DNA of 64,000 bases, taken from Bacteroidales bacterium. GTDB lineage: Bacteria; Bacteroidota; Bacteroidia; Bacteroidales; UBA10428. A model generated the notes under the pieces. It was given only the letters and a program-made list of their open reading frames with translations. It had not been told where the DNA came from and made no database searches. A program made the translations under genes and the position numbers. This document shows, one piece after another, positions 20,401 through 26,801 of this stretch; positions within the stretch are counted from its first letter, which is position 1, and the number at the start of each line of letters is the position of its first letter. The stretch is from the NCBI GenBank assembly GCA_016930375.1, contig JAFGGU010000070.1, forward strand, positions 1-64,000, read 5' to 3'.

Positions 20401-23400
20401 GATACCGGTTGTACGGTAACCACAGGATAGGTCTTAACCGTTAGCAATGCACCGTCGGTGGCCAGGGTGTCACAACGACTGAAAACCATGCACCGGTAAA
20501 CGCCCGAATCTGAAGCCGTAATGTTATTCAGTAGCAAAACGGAAGTGTTCTCACCGGGAAGGTTAATCTCATCTTTCTGCCATTGGTAATGGATGGCGCC
20601 ACTGGCGGTGATCCTGAACTGTACGGTGTTCCCCTCGCAAACTGTATCTCCGGCCGGTTGCATATCGATTATTAACCGGTCATTGACTACCAGGCTGGCG
20701 GGAAAACTCCTTTCCGCGCCGCAGTACCCGGTTACCATGCAATTATATACGCCCTCATTGGCTTCAGTAATATTTTGAATGATAAGCGTGGCCGACTGTG
20801 TTCCGGATACATTGCCACCATTGTCAAGAACCGCCCCGTTAAGTTCCCATTGGAAAGATATCCCGGCTCCGGCCGACTGTACCGAGAATATCGCGTTATT
20901 GCCAGAACAGGCTTCCATATCGTCAGGTTGCAGGTTTATCTGTACAGGTGGATCGATGGCTAAACGGGCAGGGTCGCTGGTAATACTTCTGCCGCATGTA
21001 TTGCTGATCATACAGGTATAAATTCCCTGATCGCCGGCACCGGCATTGTTAACTGCCAGTGTTGGCCCTGTTTGTCCCGGAAGCAACACGCCATCCTTAA
21101 ACCATTGATAGGAAATATGGTTGCCGGTTGCCGACAGGGTAAAGAATACATTCCCTCCGGCACAGGTGTTCACATCGGCAGGATGTGCTGTTATCAATAA
21201 AGCTGTATCCACTACCAGTGAGGCAGGTGATGCGCTAAGACTGGAGCAGTTATTGGTGATCGTGCAAGAATAGGTTCCGGCATCGCTCCCGGTTACCTGG
21301 TTGATAACAAGTGATGAAGATGTGGCTCCGGAAATCCTGGCATTGTCTGAAATACCCATGCCATTTCTGAACCATTGGTAATTTAATCCTGATCCTGATG
21401 CGGAAACCGAAAAAACGGCATTGTCACCTTCACACCGGATGAGGTTCATCGGATTCGCAGTAATGGTCAGCGCAGTTTCGATGGAGAGACCTGCTGAGTT
21501 GGTGAACACCGAACTACCACAGTCGCTCTGTATCCTGCAACGGTAAAATCCTTCATCGGCAATACCAGTATTGCTGACGGCCAGGGTGGGTGAAGTAGCC
21601 CCGGCAATATCGAAGTTGTTTTTCTGCCATTGGTAAGTTAGGTTATCACCCTCAGCCGTCACCGTAAAGCTTACATTGTTTCCGCTGCAAGCACTCACGC
21701 TTGCAGGTTGCGAGGTAATCGCGATGCTCCTGTCGATTTCGAGGACAGCCGGTACCGAAGCCATTGTGCCGCAACTACCGTTGATCGCGCAATGGTAATT
21801 TCCTGCATTTGCAGCCGTGAGCGCACTAACCGAAAGTGTATTGGTTGTGGTGCCCAGATAATTGCCCGTGTCCTGGAGAGCCAGATTGTTTTTATACCAT
21901 TGATAAGCAAGGTTTGATCCGGTAGCCGTAACGGTGAAGCTGATATTTTCTCCGGCACACTCATGGGCACTAACAGGATTTGAGGTCAGTACTGCTGGTG
22001 ACCAGAAAGAGAGTATGGCATCGTTACTGGTAACTGGAAGTCCGCAGGTTCCGGTAATCGTGCAATTATAAACCCCCAGATCAGCGGGTTGTGCATTGTT
22101 CAAAGCCAGGACTGGACTGTTGGCCCCGGCGATGATTGCACCGTCTTTCTGCCATTGATATTGCAGGTTCACGCCAGAGGCAAGCACACTGAACTGTACA
22201 TTGCTTCCAAGGCATACTGTTTGGGAAACGGGTTGACCGGTAATAACAGTCTCCGGTAAAACATTTACCGTCGCGCTTCCTGTCCCTGCTGTTGTACAGC
22301 CTCTGGAATCTGTAATACCGGCCAGATTGTATGTTGTGGTATCATGGGGATGTACCTGCACAGTATAAGAAGGACCTGTAATGTTGTTAAATGTATAGGT
22401 GCCGGCACCATCGGTGTAATCGATATGGAAAGGACCATTGCCTGTAAGCGAAATGGTGATGGAGGAAGGATTACCCTGACAAACCTGGGCATTTCCTGAA
22501 AGCACTGCCGACGGTATAGAATTGATAATCACTTGATTTGTAGCAGAACCCTGACAACCGCTTATCGGATCAGTGTAAGTGTACGTTATGGAATACGGTC
22601 CCTCCGGTAAAAGGCTGGCAGGTTGGAATACAGCCGTGCCATTGCCATTATCGGCGGTGGCTGCCCCAGAATAGGTTCCGAATGGGGCATAATTTCCTGT
22701 AAGGGTAACCGGAGCGGTGTTGGCACAATAGGATCCGGTCAGGTTCAGGATGGCAGGAACCGGCAGGGCATAAACCCTTACCTGCTGGCTTCGTACATTG
22801 GTGCACCCGTTGGCATCGATATAGGTATAGGTAACGGTATGAAAACCCGTGCCTGCGGCAGAGGGATTAAAATCAGCCGTACCATTTCCGTTATCCGTGA
22901 GACCCGGGACAGGTCCAAAAGTTCCCCCGGCCGGACTACCTGAAATTAAAACATGGCTGCTATTGATGCAATAACTGTCAGCCAGTCCGTTTATCAAAAC
23001 ATTTGTACCTACCTGTACATTTTGCATCGCTGTATCACTGCAACCCTCTGCATTTGTATACACATAGCTGACCTGGTGCAGGCCAAGCCCGGATACTGCA
23101 GGCTCAAATGTGGCCAGGCCATTTCCATTATCTGTTATACCCGGTCCGTTAAACTGCCCGGTAACTCCGGCAGGATTTCCTGTGAGTCCGACACCTGCAT
23201 CATCAGTACAATAATGGTCAGCCAAACCTGCCAGACTCACTGCGGGTTTTGCGGCAACAACGATATCACGGGAGGCAGAGCCTTCACATATGCCATTTGA
23301 ATAGGTATAGGTAATCGGGAAAATACCCAATCCGGTGATTGATTGATCGAAATAGCCGGCCCCGTCCACTCCCGGTCCTGAATAGGTGCCGCCGGCTGGG

Positions 23401-24047
23401 TATCCCTGCGTAAGCAATAGCGATGGTGAACCCTGACAAACAGGAGAGAACGGATTGATACCAACGGCAGGGACAGGCAGTACCGTAAGTGTTCTCTGTA
23501 TTGAGGTTCCGCAGCTTCCGACCAGTACGGTATAGGTGATAGTATGTATGCCAGGTCCCGCAGCCGCAGGATTAAAGATTCCCGATGCATCAACACCGGG
23601 ACCTGAAAAAGTACCGTTTTTGGGATTTACATTGCTTGAATCGGCATTGAACAGTGAGAAGGGGGAAGCATTGGCACATACGCTGGAAAAGGATGTCAGA
23701 CTGATGGGTGGAAGATTCTGAACAGTAACAATGACTGTTACATCGTGCGAACCGATGGTTCCATACACGATGGTATGTGTGCCGACACCTGCCAGGCTGG
23801 GATAAAAGATGGCCACACCGTTGATAACGCGCACAAGTTTACTCGAAACAGTATAGCTGACCCCGTCGATATAGAATGGCTTTCCTGAAGGTGATGCCCC
23901 TGTGAGCGTATCACCGCCTTCTGTGGCGCAGTATACTAAATCGGGATGTCTCCAACCGGTGATGATGGCGGCCTGTGGGAATAGATCGCCTATGGAAAGG
24001 ACGGCAGTTAGAGCTGTAAGAAAGAAAATCCTTAACCCAACTTTCAT
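11430..24047 (-). CDS. Giant Ig/PKD-repeat adhesin with T9SS sorting domain
   Basis: This is a 4205-residue secreted protein. In order it has: a signal peptide (1-25); about six Cys-containing repeats of type YSGPGVxGxGxFxP...GxHxITYTY (to about 600); about 25 immunoglobulin-like repeats of about 85 residues (about 600-2750), most with a Cys pair and YQWxKNG...ITGxCG; one PKD-like unit; about 13 repeats of about 80 residues of type NNLPTxAxAGxDxxVC...GxWSIxSGSG...LRWTI (about 2850-3925); two PKD domains (WDLGDG, WDFGDN); and a C-terminal CHU_C/type B sorting domain from IFPNAFTPDPG to the end. Export is expected through the type IX system with the neighbouring PorP/SprF partner. A role in adhesion or gliding is inferred. 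Repeat counts are by eye. No frameshift interrupts the 12.6-kb ORF. Confidence 0.93.
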   Translation of the reverse strand: MKVGLRIFFLTALTAVLSIGDLFPQAAIITGWRHPDLVYCATEGGDTLTGASPSGKPFYIDGVSYTVSSKLVRVINGVAIFYPSLAGVGTHTIVYGTIGSHDVTVIVTVQNLPPISLTSFSSVCANASPFSLFNADSSNVNPKNGTFSGPGVDASGIFNPAAAGPGIHTITYTVLVGSCGTSIQRTLTVLPVPAVGINPFSPVCQGSPSLLLTQGYPAGGTYSGPGVDGAGYFDQSITGLGIFPITYTYSNGICEGSASRDIVVAAKPAVSLAGLADHYCTDDAGVGLTGNPAGVTGQFNGPGITDNGNGLATFEPAVSGLGLHQVSYVYTNAEGCSDTAMQNVQVGTNVLINGLADSYCINSSHVLISGSPAGGTFGPVPGLTDNGNGTADFNPSAAGTGFHTVTYTYIDANGCTNVRSQQVRVYALPVPAILNLTGSYCANTAPVTLTGNYAPFGTYSGAATADNGNGTAVFQPASLLPEGPYSITYTYTDPISGCQGSATNQVIINSIPSAVLSGNAQVCQGNPSSITISLTGNGPFHIDYTDGAGTYTFNNITGPSYTVQVHPHDTTTYNLAGITDSRGCTTAGTGSATVNVLPETVITGQPVSQTVCLGSNVQFSVLASGVNLQYQWQKDGAIIAGANSPVLALNNAQPADLGVYNCTITGTCGLPVTSNDAILSFWSPAVLTSNPVSAHECAGENISFTVTATGSNLAYQWYKNNLALQDTGNYLGTTTNTLSVSALTAANAGNYHCAINGSCGTMASVPAVLEIDRSIAITSQPASVSACSGNNVSFTVTAEGDNLTYQWQKNNFDIAGATSPTLAVSNTGIADEGFYRCRIQSDCGSSVFTNSAGLSIETALTITANPMNLIRCEGDNAVFSVSASGSGLNYQWFRNGMGISDNARISGATSSSLVINQVTGSDAGTYSCTITNNCSSLSASPASLVVDTALLITAHPADVNTCAGGNVFFTLSATGNHISYQWFKDGVLLPGQTGPTLAVNNAGAGDQGIYTCMISNTCGRSITSDPARLAIDPPVQINLQPDDMEACSGNNAIFSVQSAGAGISFQWELNGAVLDNGGNVSGTQSATLIIQNITEANEGVYNCMVTGYCGAERSFPASLVVNDRLIIDMQPAGDTVCEGNTVQFRITASGAIHYQWQKDEINLPGENTSVLLLNNITASDSGVYRCMVFSRCDTLATDGALLTVKTYPVVTVQPVSATICENGSAEFTTHGTGSDLVWSWLKDGVLLTEGNGVHGTQSAVLGLDSVNTTNNGIYTARLSGFCGTEQTHDVALTVIPDPVITAQPQNSTVCETQSTSFSIAALGILTYQWQKDNINLPGQNTATLVITNAASSDQGIYRCKMTSACGVIFSEAAMLSVSPAVNVTLSPENVSLCKDNSATLHFSATGTGLTYQWKFNGAAITDNDSISGSTTSNLVINPAAPVHSGVYHGIVTGICGTDMTDPAIVTVLENINILVQPKLTTSCVGQGAGFEIQATGTSVTYQWQKNGANIPGATASSYAMTSVAETDTGLYRCLLSSPCGQVISEGARLTVETPPAIITQPQQVVTSCAGSLVSVNVVAGGSHLQYQWLYNGNPLSDNGVITGSTTAKLIINNADESHEGLYFCQIANSCSYAVTNGTQVWINQPATITSQPRNTNSCSGEDISLTIVAEGTGLTYQWQKGMTDIPGAISPVLTITGVTEADSGTYRCLVGSVCGTEISEAVRITVSEPLSVVMHPSALLTPCEGTMATLSVTVTGDALTYQWKKNGISLNNDARISGAQSPTLRITALTTGDEGNYTCEVTGICNPVNTPVTRIDVQTAPVILFQPADYSVLVGGNAGFAVTATGDSLTYNWQFNSMTLTDGAGVSGSETHQISVTGVSAAHAGTYNVFISGYCGTVASNPATLTLLASSIIIDQPDGATKCEGESVSFVITAAGSPHTYQWKKNGINLSDNGNITGTQQASLNITNLVPQDAGSYNCLVDGVENSIPALLYVNRNTRINFTSGSADLCTDEVITLLVEATGDFLAYRWYKNGSLITDDVSISGSAAPVMSIFPVSLIHAGSYHASVTGACGTANSEPQIINISTPVSITSQPDDTTVCEKQSINLAVQVLGSGVTYQWLRNGSPLIGDGRISGVNSSVLAVSDIITGDQGAYTCMVSGNCNTAYTTAAFVTVDPLVEITIQPTSLTLCNSNQATFIVNTNYASAGYQWQKEGVNLTDGGQISGSLTNVLQISNAGTSDNGVYQCIITGPCGNLMSSPAQLEVNNGPQFTTQPISGSVCEGGIHSIEVNATGASMAFRWLKNGQPLTDGNGISGTLTRVLSISNAALQHAGAYTCVVTGTCGSTVSIPATLTVNEITAVQTQPLNADICAGDGMTLIVATKGTGNTYQWEKDTAPLTDASGISGSLTQVLNIASADPATAGVYQCVVTGICNSQSSQPAVISITVPPAVTLQPVGANVCEGQNVLLQTGTTGNNLIFQWKKDGTPLTNENNISGVSAAALHIDNINVSNAGSYTCEITNTCSSVNSNPAIVVVNQKGLITAHPLSSAKCLDDAVSFSVTASGNNLSFHWEFNGVALADDGRITGAHTAAITINHVNPADEGLYRCVITDNCGFTQNSDAAALTVYEPVSITLLPSGDTLCEGQSCSLTVKASGSNLTYRWYRDGMPLSDGSGVMGTAASSLILNNVTPVMSGYYHCQISGSCGIAVTPSFPVMVNRPAKITVHPLNADRCEGDMVIFSINAEGDSLHYQWVKDGVALTNGPGRDGVNSSLLILTGLTASGSGSYHCAVTGVCGQLNSNPGILTLHVYPAAAGAIAGPGVVCQGAEKVVYSVAAIPKADSYEWLLPPGAFITSGENTREIEVTFMNHELGGPLSVRGINGCGRGPASPVLIITANPLPVTYAGENAGVCSDQAVLSAYPPEAGATGLWQVISGPASIHQQLQPITQVSSLRIGANQFTWTVTNNGCAVTDTITLYNNQLIVDAGKDTSICNHIYALHATAPVTGVGEWSIISGAGYNINRYNPNTIVSGLAQGRNIFKWSVNNNGCISYDTVIITNNLPTESNAGPNQAIHADYTNLNANNPSIGTGEWYLLNGSGNLNDRRAYNTLVTGLGRGSNIFEWLITHNGCVSSDTVIIENILTDTTDAGANQIVCSSSARLNARNPYPGYGEWSVKRGSATFANNSLYNTTAYNLGQGENVLIWTAFLNGVTSDSVIIVNNLPTTANAGVNLSVCADSAKLNANLPYIGSGTWTIASGSGTFENASSNTTFVRNLARGNNNFRWTITNGTCISTSLVTITNNTPTDAEAGFDVVTCEDTIVLNPNVPTFGVGEWSVLTGAARFTGNIARDLGRDDNYLIYSVRNAGCYSFDTLVITSHKPTIARLGANMSICTDSVMMVANVPVTGNGMWSLQSGSANIEDLNAATTMARNLGAGENIFRWTITYLECSSYDETIISNDFVQANAGTDQVLCADRTVLQANDAGYSNGYWTLIGGATGATITDPHSANTIVENLAKGTNILRWTISKNSCSSYDEITIVNNLPTRAFAGQDTYLCQDHTQLHAGMVLQGQGTWSILSGSGNISDLHDPLAAISNLGPGANLLRWTTDHAGCVLTDEVIINNNLPIDVYAGEDQALCSASTSLYANPPVNGDGSWSFIRGSASLADNRIYNTAISNLANGSNILKWTVSTTGCSVTDTVIITNNLPTAAIAGSDFAVCNSAGYLSANTPLYGTGTWSVTSGSGLIEYIHSPYTAVTELALGNNTLSWTITNQNCTSSDEILVVNNSPTIADAGTDAEVCNESAILFANSPAVGTGYWEVISGKGVFVDSLNFNTTVNGLIFGENTLRWTTRNGECVSDDDIVITNNLASVYAGEDMVVYEPVAALTGNNPGRGKGEWLLIAGAGNIGEPGNFMTSVNNLGAGGNTFEWTITLGSCVARDQVMVNYKVMPKIGFIPDQIEGCPGLIVAFANTTQYGTTYQWDLGDGVMSDQVNVTHTYDYPGSFVVRLTAFGPDSRVVTRDTVITVHRPPIADFQFAPDTAFVNKPMRCYDYSYGASVYAWDFGDNQTSQEVNPMHYYENSGEYTITLTVASAEGCTDTASVVIYVAEDGLIIFPNAFTPDPGGSRGGIYSENDRSNDVFHPYHENISDYRLEVYSRWGVLLFESTDVNIGWDGYYKGALLAKDVYVWKATGRYVSGSEFFKTGTVLLIK

Positions 24048-24109
24048 TAAAATGGTATAATAGTTATCAATTACTTGAATTTTCTACGGGAACAGAGAGG
24101 TCAATGTTT

Positions 24110-24125
24110 GGTGATTTAAATCACC
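24110..24125. promoter_or_regulatory. Perfect 16-base palindrome upstream of the adhesin gene
   Basis: GGTGATTTAAATCACC is a perfect dyad 62-78 bases before the adhesin start, in the divergent region shared with mnmA. It could be an operator for a dimeric regulator. No factor is identified. Confidence 0.4.
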
Positions 24126-24190
24126 TTTTCTGATGAAATAAAGGCTGGTGTTGAAAAGTAGCTGCTTCCAGTTTTTTATCAACCGTTTGC

Positions 24191-24198
24191 TATCTTTG
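24191..24198 (+). promoter_or_regulatory. -7 promoter box for mnmA
   Basis: TATCTTTG matches the Bacteroidota -7 consensus TAnnTTTG exactly. The transcript would start near 24203-24206, leaving a leader of about ten bases before the inferred start of mnmA at 24216. Confidence 0.6.
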
Positions 24199-24215
24199 TA
24201 AAAAATTATAGTATC

Positions 24216-25415
24216 CTGAAAAAGCGTGTTGTTATTGGAATATCCGGCGGCGTTGATTCAAGTGTGGCCGCCTTCCTGCTGAAACAGCAGGGGTATGATG
24301 TGCTGGGTATGTTCATGATCAACTGGCACGATACAACAGGTACTCTGGCAGGAGATTGTCCATGGAACGATGACCTCATTTTTGCAGAACTGGTGGCGCG
24401 AAAGCTGGGGATCCCTTTAAAAACAGTTGATTTCAGTGAGGAATATCGCAAACGGGTGGTGGATTATATGTTCACTGAGTATGAAAGAGGACGTACCCCT
24501 AATCCTGACGTGCTTTGCAACCGGGAAGTCAAATTCGACCTGTTTGTGAAAGCTGCCCTTGAAAATCAGGCCGACTATATTGCCACCGGTCATTATTGCC
24601 GGAAAGAAGAAATTCAGGTGAATGGCAATCGGGTTTACCGGTTACTTCAGGGACTTGATCCGAACAAGGACCAGAGTTATTTTCTTTGCCAACTGTCACA
24701 GGAACAGCTCAGGATGGTTCTTTTTCCGGTTGGCAACCTTATGAAGCAGGAGGTGAGGGATATAGCACGTGATCAGGGTCTGGCAACCGCTGAACGAAAG
24801 GACTCCCAGGGAATCTGTTTTGTCGGGAAGGTTGACCTTCCGGAATTTCTAAAACAAAAGCTTCATATCCGGCAGGGTGATATCATTGAAATACCAGAAG
24901 ACTTTCCTGTATATGCTGAATACGCCAGGTTACACCGCGAGTTTCTGAAAACCGGAGTCGGATTGGCAGAGCTTGCTGCTGACTTTCAATATTCTGCACA
25001 TGACGGCAGCATTTCAGGAACTCATAACGGGGCCCATTATTATACCATCGGTCAGCGAAAAGGGCTGAATATCGGCGGGAAGGCAGAACCTATGTTTGTG
25101 ATAGCCACAGATACGATGGAAAATAACCTCTTTGTAGGAATGGGACACGGGCATCCGGGATTGAACCGCTGGGGACTGTTCATCCCAGGTGAAGATATTC
25201 ACTGGGTCAGACAGGACATGGAAATGCGTAATGGTGAAAGCCGCAGGATGCTTGTCAGAATTCGCTACCGGCAACCTTTGCAACAGACCGTCCTTATCAG
25301 AAGACCGGAAGGATTGTATATCATCTTTGATAAAAAGCAACGCGGGATCACACCGGGACAGTTTGCAGCCTGGTATGACGGGGAGGAGTTGCTGGGATCT
25401 GGGGTGATTAAGTGA
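24216..25415 (+). CDS. mnmA: tRNA 2-thiouridine(34) synthase MnmA
   Basis: MnmA activates U34 of tRNA-Lys, -Glu and -Gln with ATP and inserts sulfur passed on by a persulfide relay. The PP-loop reads GISGGVDSSVAAFLL, the first catalytic cysteine lies in NPDVLCNREVKF, the second in DSQGICFVG, and the family motif is DPNKDQSYFL. The ORF track begins at a GTG (24264) that would remove the ATP-binding loop, so that start cannot be right. The reading frame needs LKKRVVIGISGG, whose first codon is CTG at 24216 (preceded by ATC); no ATG, GTG or TTG is available after the promoter box. Either a non-AUG start is used or one base (C at 24216) replaces the A of an ATG. The stop lies in the first unit of a heptamer array. 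Confidence 0.9.
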   Translation: MKKRVVIGISGGVDSSVAAFLLKQQGYDVLGMFMINWHDTTGTLAGDCPWNDDLIFAELVARKLGIPLKTVDFSEEYRKRVVDYMFTEYERGRTPNPDVLCNREVKFDLFVKAALENQADYIATGHYCRKEEIQVNGNRVYRLLQGLDPNKDQSYFLCQLSQEQLRMVLFPVGNLMKQEVRDIARDQGLATAERKDSQGICFVGKVDLPEFLKQKLHIRQGDIIEIPEDFPVYAEYARLHREFLKTGVGLAELAADFQYSAHDGSISGTHNGAHYYTIGQRKGLNIGGKAEPMFVIATDTMENNLFVGMGHGHPGLNRWGLFIPGEDIHWVRQDMEMRNGESRRMLVRIRYRQPLQQTVLIRRPEGLYIIFDKKQRGITPGQFAAWYDGEELLGSGVIK

Positions 25416-25470
25416 ATAGTGAATAGTGAATAGTGAATAGTGAATAGTGAATAGTGAATAGTGAATAGTG
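25412..25470 (+). repeat. Heptamer array (GTGAATA x8) at the mnmA stop codon
   Basis: There are eight perfect copies of GTGAATA plus GTG. The mnmA stop TGA (25413-25415) lies in the first unit. Because seven is not a multiple of three, the array gives stops in all three forward frames. It creates the shadow minus-strand ORFs at 25014-25487 and 25265-25489 (repeating TIHYSLF peptides). Confidence 0.95.
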
Positions 25471-25539
25471 TATTTGCACATTGGCACATTGAAATATTTT
25501 CTAATTTAGCATTCCATAAACCTATAACTAAATACTATC

Positions 25540-26127
25540 ATGAAAACTAAGTTATTCATTTTTGTTCTTCTGATTTCATTTTGTTTGGGAACTGCTTCGA
25601 TGGCGCAGGACAAAGCCAGGGCTAAAAGCGAAAAGAGCATTGTATGGTATGGCATTGATTTCACGGTGGGTAAATTCACCCTGGTTGTTGAGGATCCTGC
25701 TATGATTGTAAACCAGTACCTGAAATCGATCAATGCACTGATCCAGATGGAACCGGAAAAGTATGATCTTAAAAAATGGTTCAACAAGTCCGAAACATCC
25801 ATGGATCTCGATCAGGTGAACGAAAGAAATGCCAAGATCGATCCCGCTACTCTTGTGATCAGCGATGAACATAAGATAACCCTGGACGATGTTAAAAGTG
25901 TCATCGCCAATTATAATACAAAGGGGAAAACGGGTTTGGGATTGATTTTTGTTGCTGAGAACCTGAATAAAGTACAACAAACCGCAAGCTATTACGTGTG
26001 CTTTTTTGATCAGGAAACCAAGGAAATAATTGACGCTCAAAGATTTGAAGCTAAGGCTGTCGGCATTGGCTTCCGAAATTACTGGGCAGGCTCGGTGTAT
26101 AATATTATGAAGGTGTGGGCGAAGTAA
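25540..26127 (+). CDS. Exported hypothetical protein
   Basis: The 195-residue protein has a clear signal peptide (MKTKLFIFVLLISFCLGTASMAQ). The mature part includes IVWYGIDFTVGKFTLV, a lysine-rich middle section and a C-terminal FRNYWAGSVYNIMKVW. No family function was recognised; similar exported proteins of unknown role are common in Bacteroidales. It lies 35 bases upstream of the superoxide-reductase-like gene in the same direction, so they may share a transcript. Confidence 0.75.
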   Translation: MKTKLFIFVLLISFCLGTASMAQDKARAKSEKSIVWYGIDFTVGKFTLVVEDPAMIVNQYLKSINALIQMEPEKYDLKKWFNKSETSMDLDQVNERNAKIDPATLVISDEHKITLDDVKSVIANYNTKGKTGLGLIFVAENLNKVQQTASYYVCFFDQETKEIIDAQRFEAKAVGIGFRNYWAGSVYNIMKVWAK

Positions 26128-26162
26128 ATGTGCAGATAAGTACAAACCATAAATTTTAAAAC

Positions 26163-26531
26163 ATGAAAAAAGCAGCACTTGTTTTACTTGTACTTTTTGG
26201 TCTTGGATTGACCGGGGTATGGGCTAACAAAACTAAGGTGGAGATCAAAGCACCTGCAGAGGTAAAGGCAGGAACGGAAGTAACCATTACCCTTAATGTT
26301 ATTCATAAGGGTAATTCCAGGGCTCACCATACTGATTGGGTATATCTGACCGTAAACGGCAAGGAGGTTAAACGCTGGGAATACGACAAAAGTGCGCTTC
26401 CTTCCGGAGAAAACTTTACAGTGGAATTTAAACTTACTGCCGGTGAGGAACTTGTAATTAAAGCCGAAGGTAACTGCAATTTGCACGGATCAGCAGGTTC
26501 TGCCAATTTCACCGTCAAAGTAACAAAATAA
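26163..26531 (+). CDS. Exported superoxide reductase-like (desulfoferrodoxin fold) protein
   Basis: The 122-residue protein has a signal peptide ending near VWA-NK. The mature part resembles the iron domain of desulfoferrodoxin/neelaredoxin: IHKGNSRAHHTDWVYL with His48, His55 and His56, and GNCNLHG with Cys105 and His108. The second-His-to-Trp spacing and the CxxH motif fit the square-pyramidal Fe(His)4Cys centre, which reduces superoxide. The usual N-terminal His ligand is not present; the doubled HH may supply the fourth. The enzyme would act in the periplasm, whereas characterised superoxide reductases are mostly cytoplasmic. It is followed 10 bases later by a tiny histidine-containing membrane protein that could donate electrons. 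Activity is inferred. Confidence 0.72.
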   Translation: MKKAALVLLVLFGLGLTGVWANKTKVEIKAPAEVKAGTEVTITLNVIHKGNSRAHHTDWVYLTVNGKEVKRWEYDKSALPSGENFTVEFKLTAGEELVIKAEGNCNLHGSAGSANFTVKVTK

Positions 26532-26541
26532 CTGTAGAATT

Positions 26542-26712
26542 ATGTATTCTCTTATTCTTCCCCTGGGTATAATTAATTTTATACTGGTACTGGTTCAGGT
26601 TTTCAGCGGACTCAAGATCCTCAAGATATCCTTTAAGGCCCACAAATACTGTGGTATAGCCCTTGGTGTTTTTGCCCTGCTGCATGGTGCCATCGCCATA
26701 ATTTTTACCTGA
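26542..26712 (+). CDS. 56-residue two-helix membrane protein with paired histidines
   Basis: This gene is too short for the ORF track. It starts at ATG 26542 and reads MYSLILPLGIINFILVLVQV, a short loop KILKISFKAHKY, and then CGIALGVFALLHGAIAIIFT before a TGA. It has two membrane helices with His34 and His48 on the second. The spacing of fourteen residues and the pattern HKxxGx(9)HG resemble the haem-ligand helix of cytochrome-b-type and ferric-reductase-like proteins. It lies 10 bases after the superoxide-reductase-like gene and is followed by a strong terminator. A dimer might bind b haem and feed electrons to the exported iron protein. This is inference. Confidence 0.6.
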   Translation: MYSLILPLGIINFILVLVQVFSGLKILKISFKAHKYCGIALGVFALLHGAIAIIFT

Positions 26713-26739
26713 AATAGATCACTAAAACGCAGTAATGAC

Positions 26740-26747
26740 TATATTAG
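26740..26747 (+). promoter_or_regulatory. Possible -7 box before the pigment locus plus arm
   Basis: TATATTAG matches seven of eight positions of TAnnTTTG. If used, transcription would begin inside the hairpin at 26749-26786, which would then be part of the leader. Tentative. Confidence 0.25.
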
Positions 26748-26748
26748 C

Positions 26749-26786
26749 GCCCCGTAATGGCACAATGCATTACGGGGTGTCTTTTT
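26749..26786 (+). terminator. Intrinsic terminator (or leader attenuator) before the pigment locus
   Basis: CCCCGTAATG-gcacaatg-CATTACGGGG forms a perfect 10-bp stem followed by TGTCTTTTT. It lies 37 bases after the 56-residue gene and 16 bases before the thioesterase gene. It most simply ends the upstream small operon, but it also controls any read-through into the biosynthetic genes. Confidence 0.8.
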
Positions 26787-26801
26787 AACTGCGATCACTG
26801 A

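Noticed and set aside
24264-25415. mnmA start at GTG 24264
   Set aside because: This start would delete the ATP-binding PP-loop (SGGVDSS), which is encoded just upstream in the same frame.
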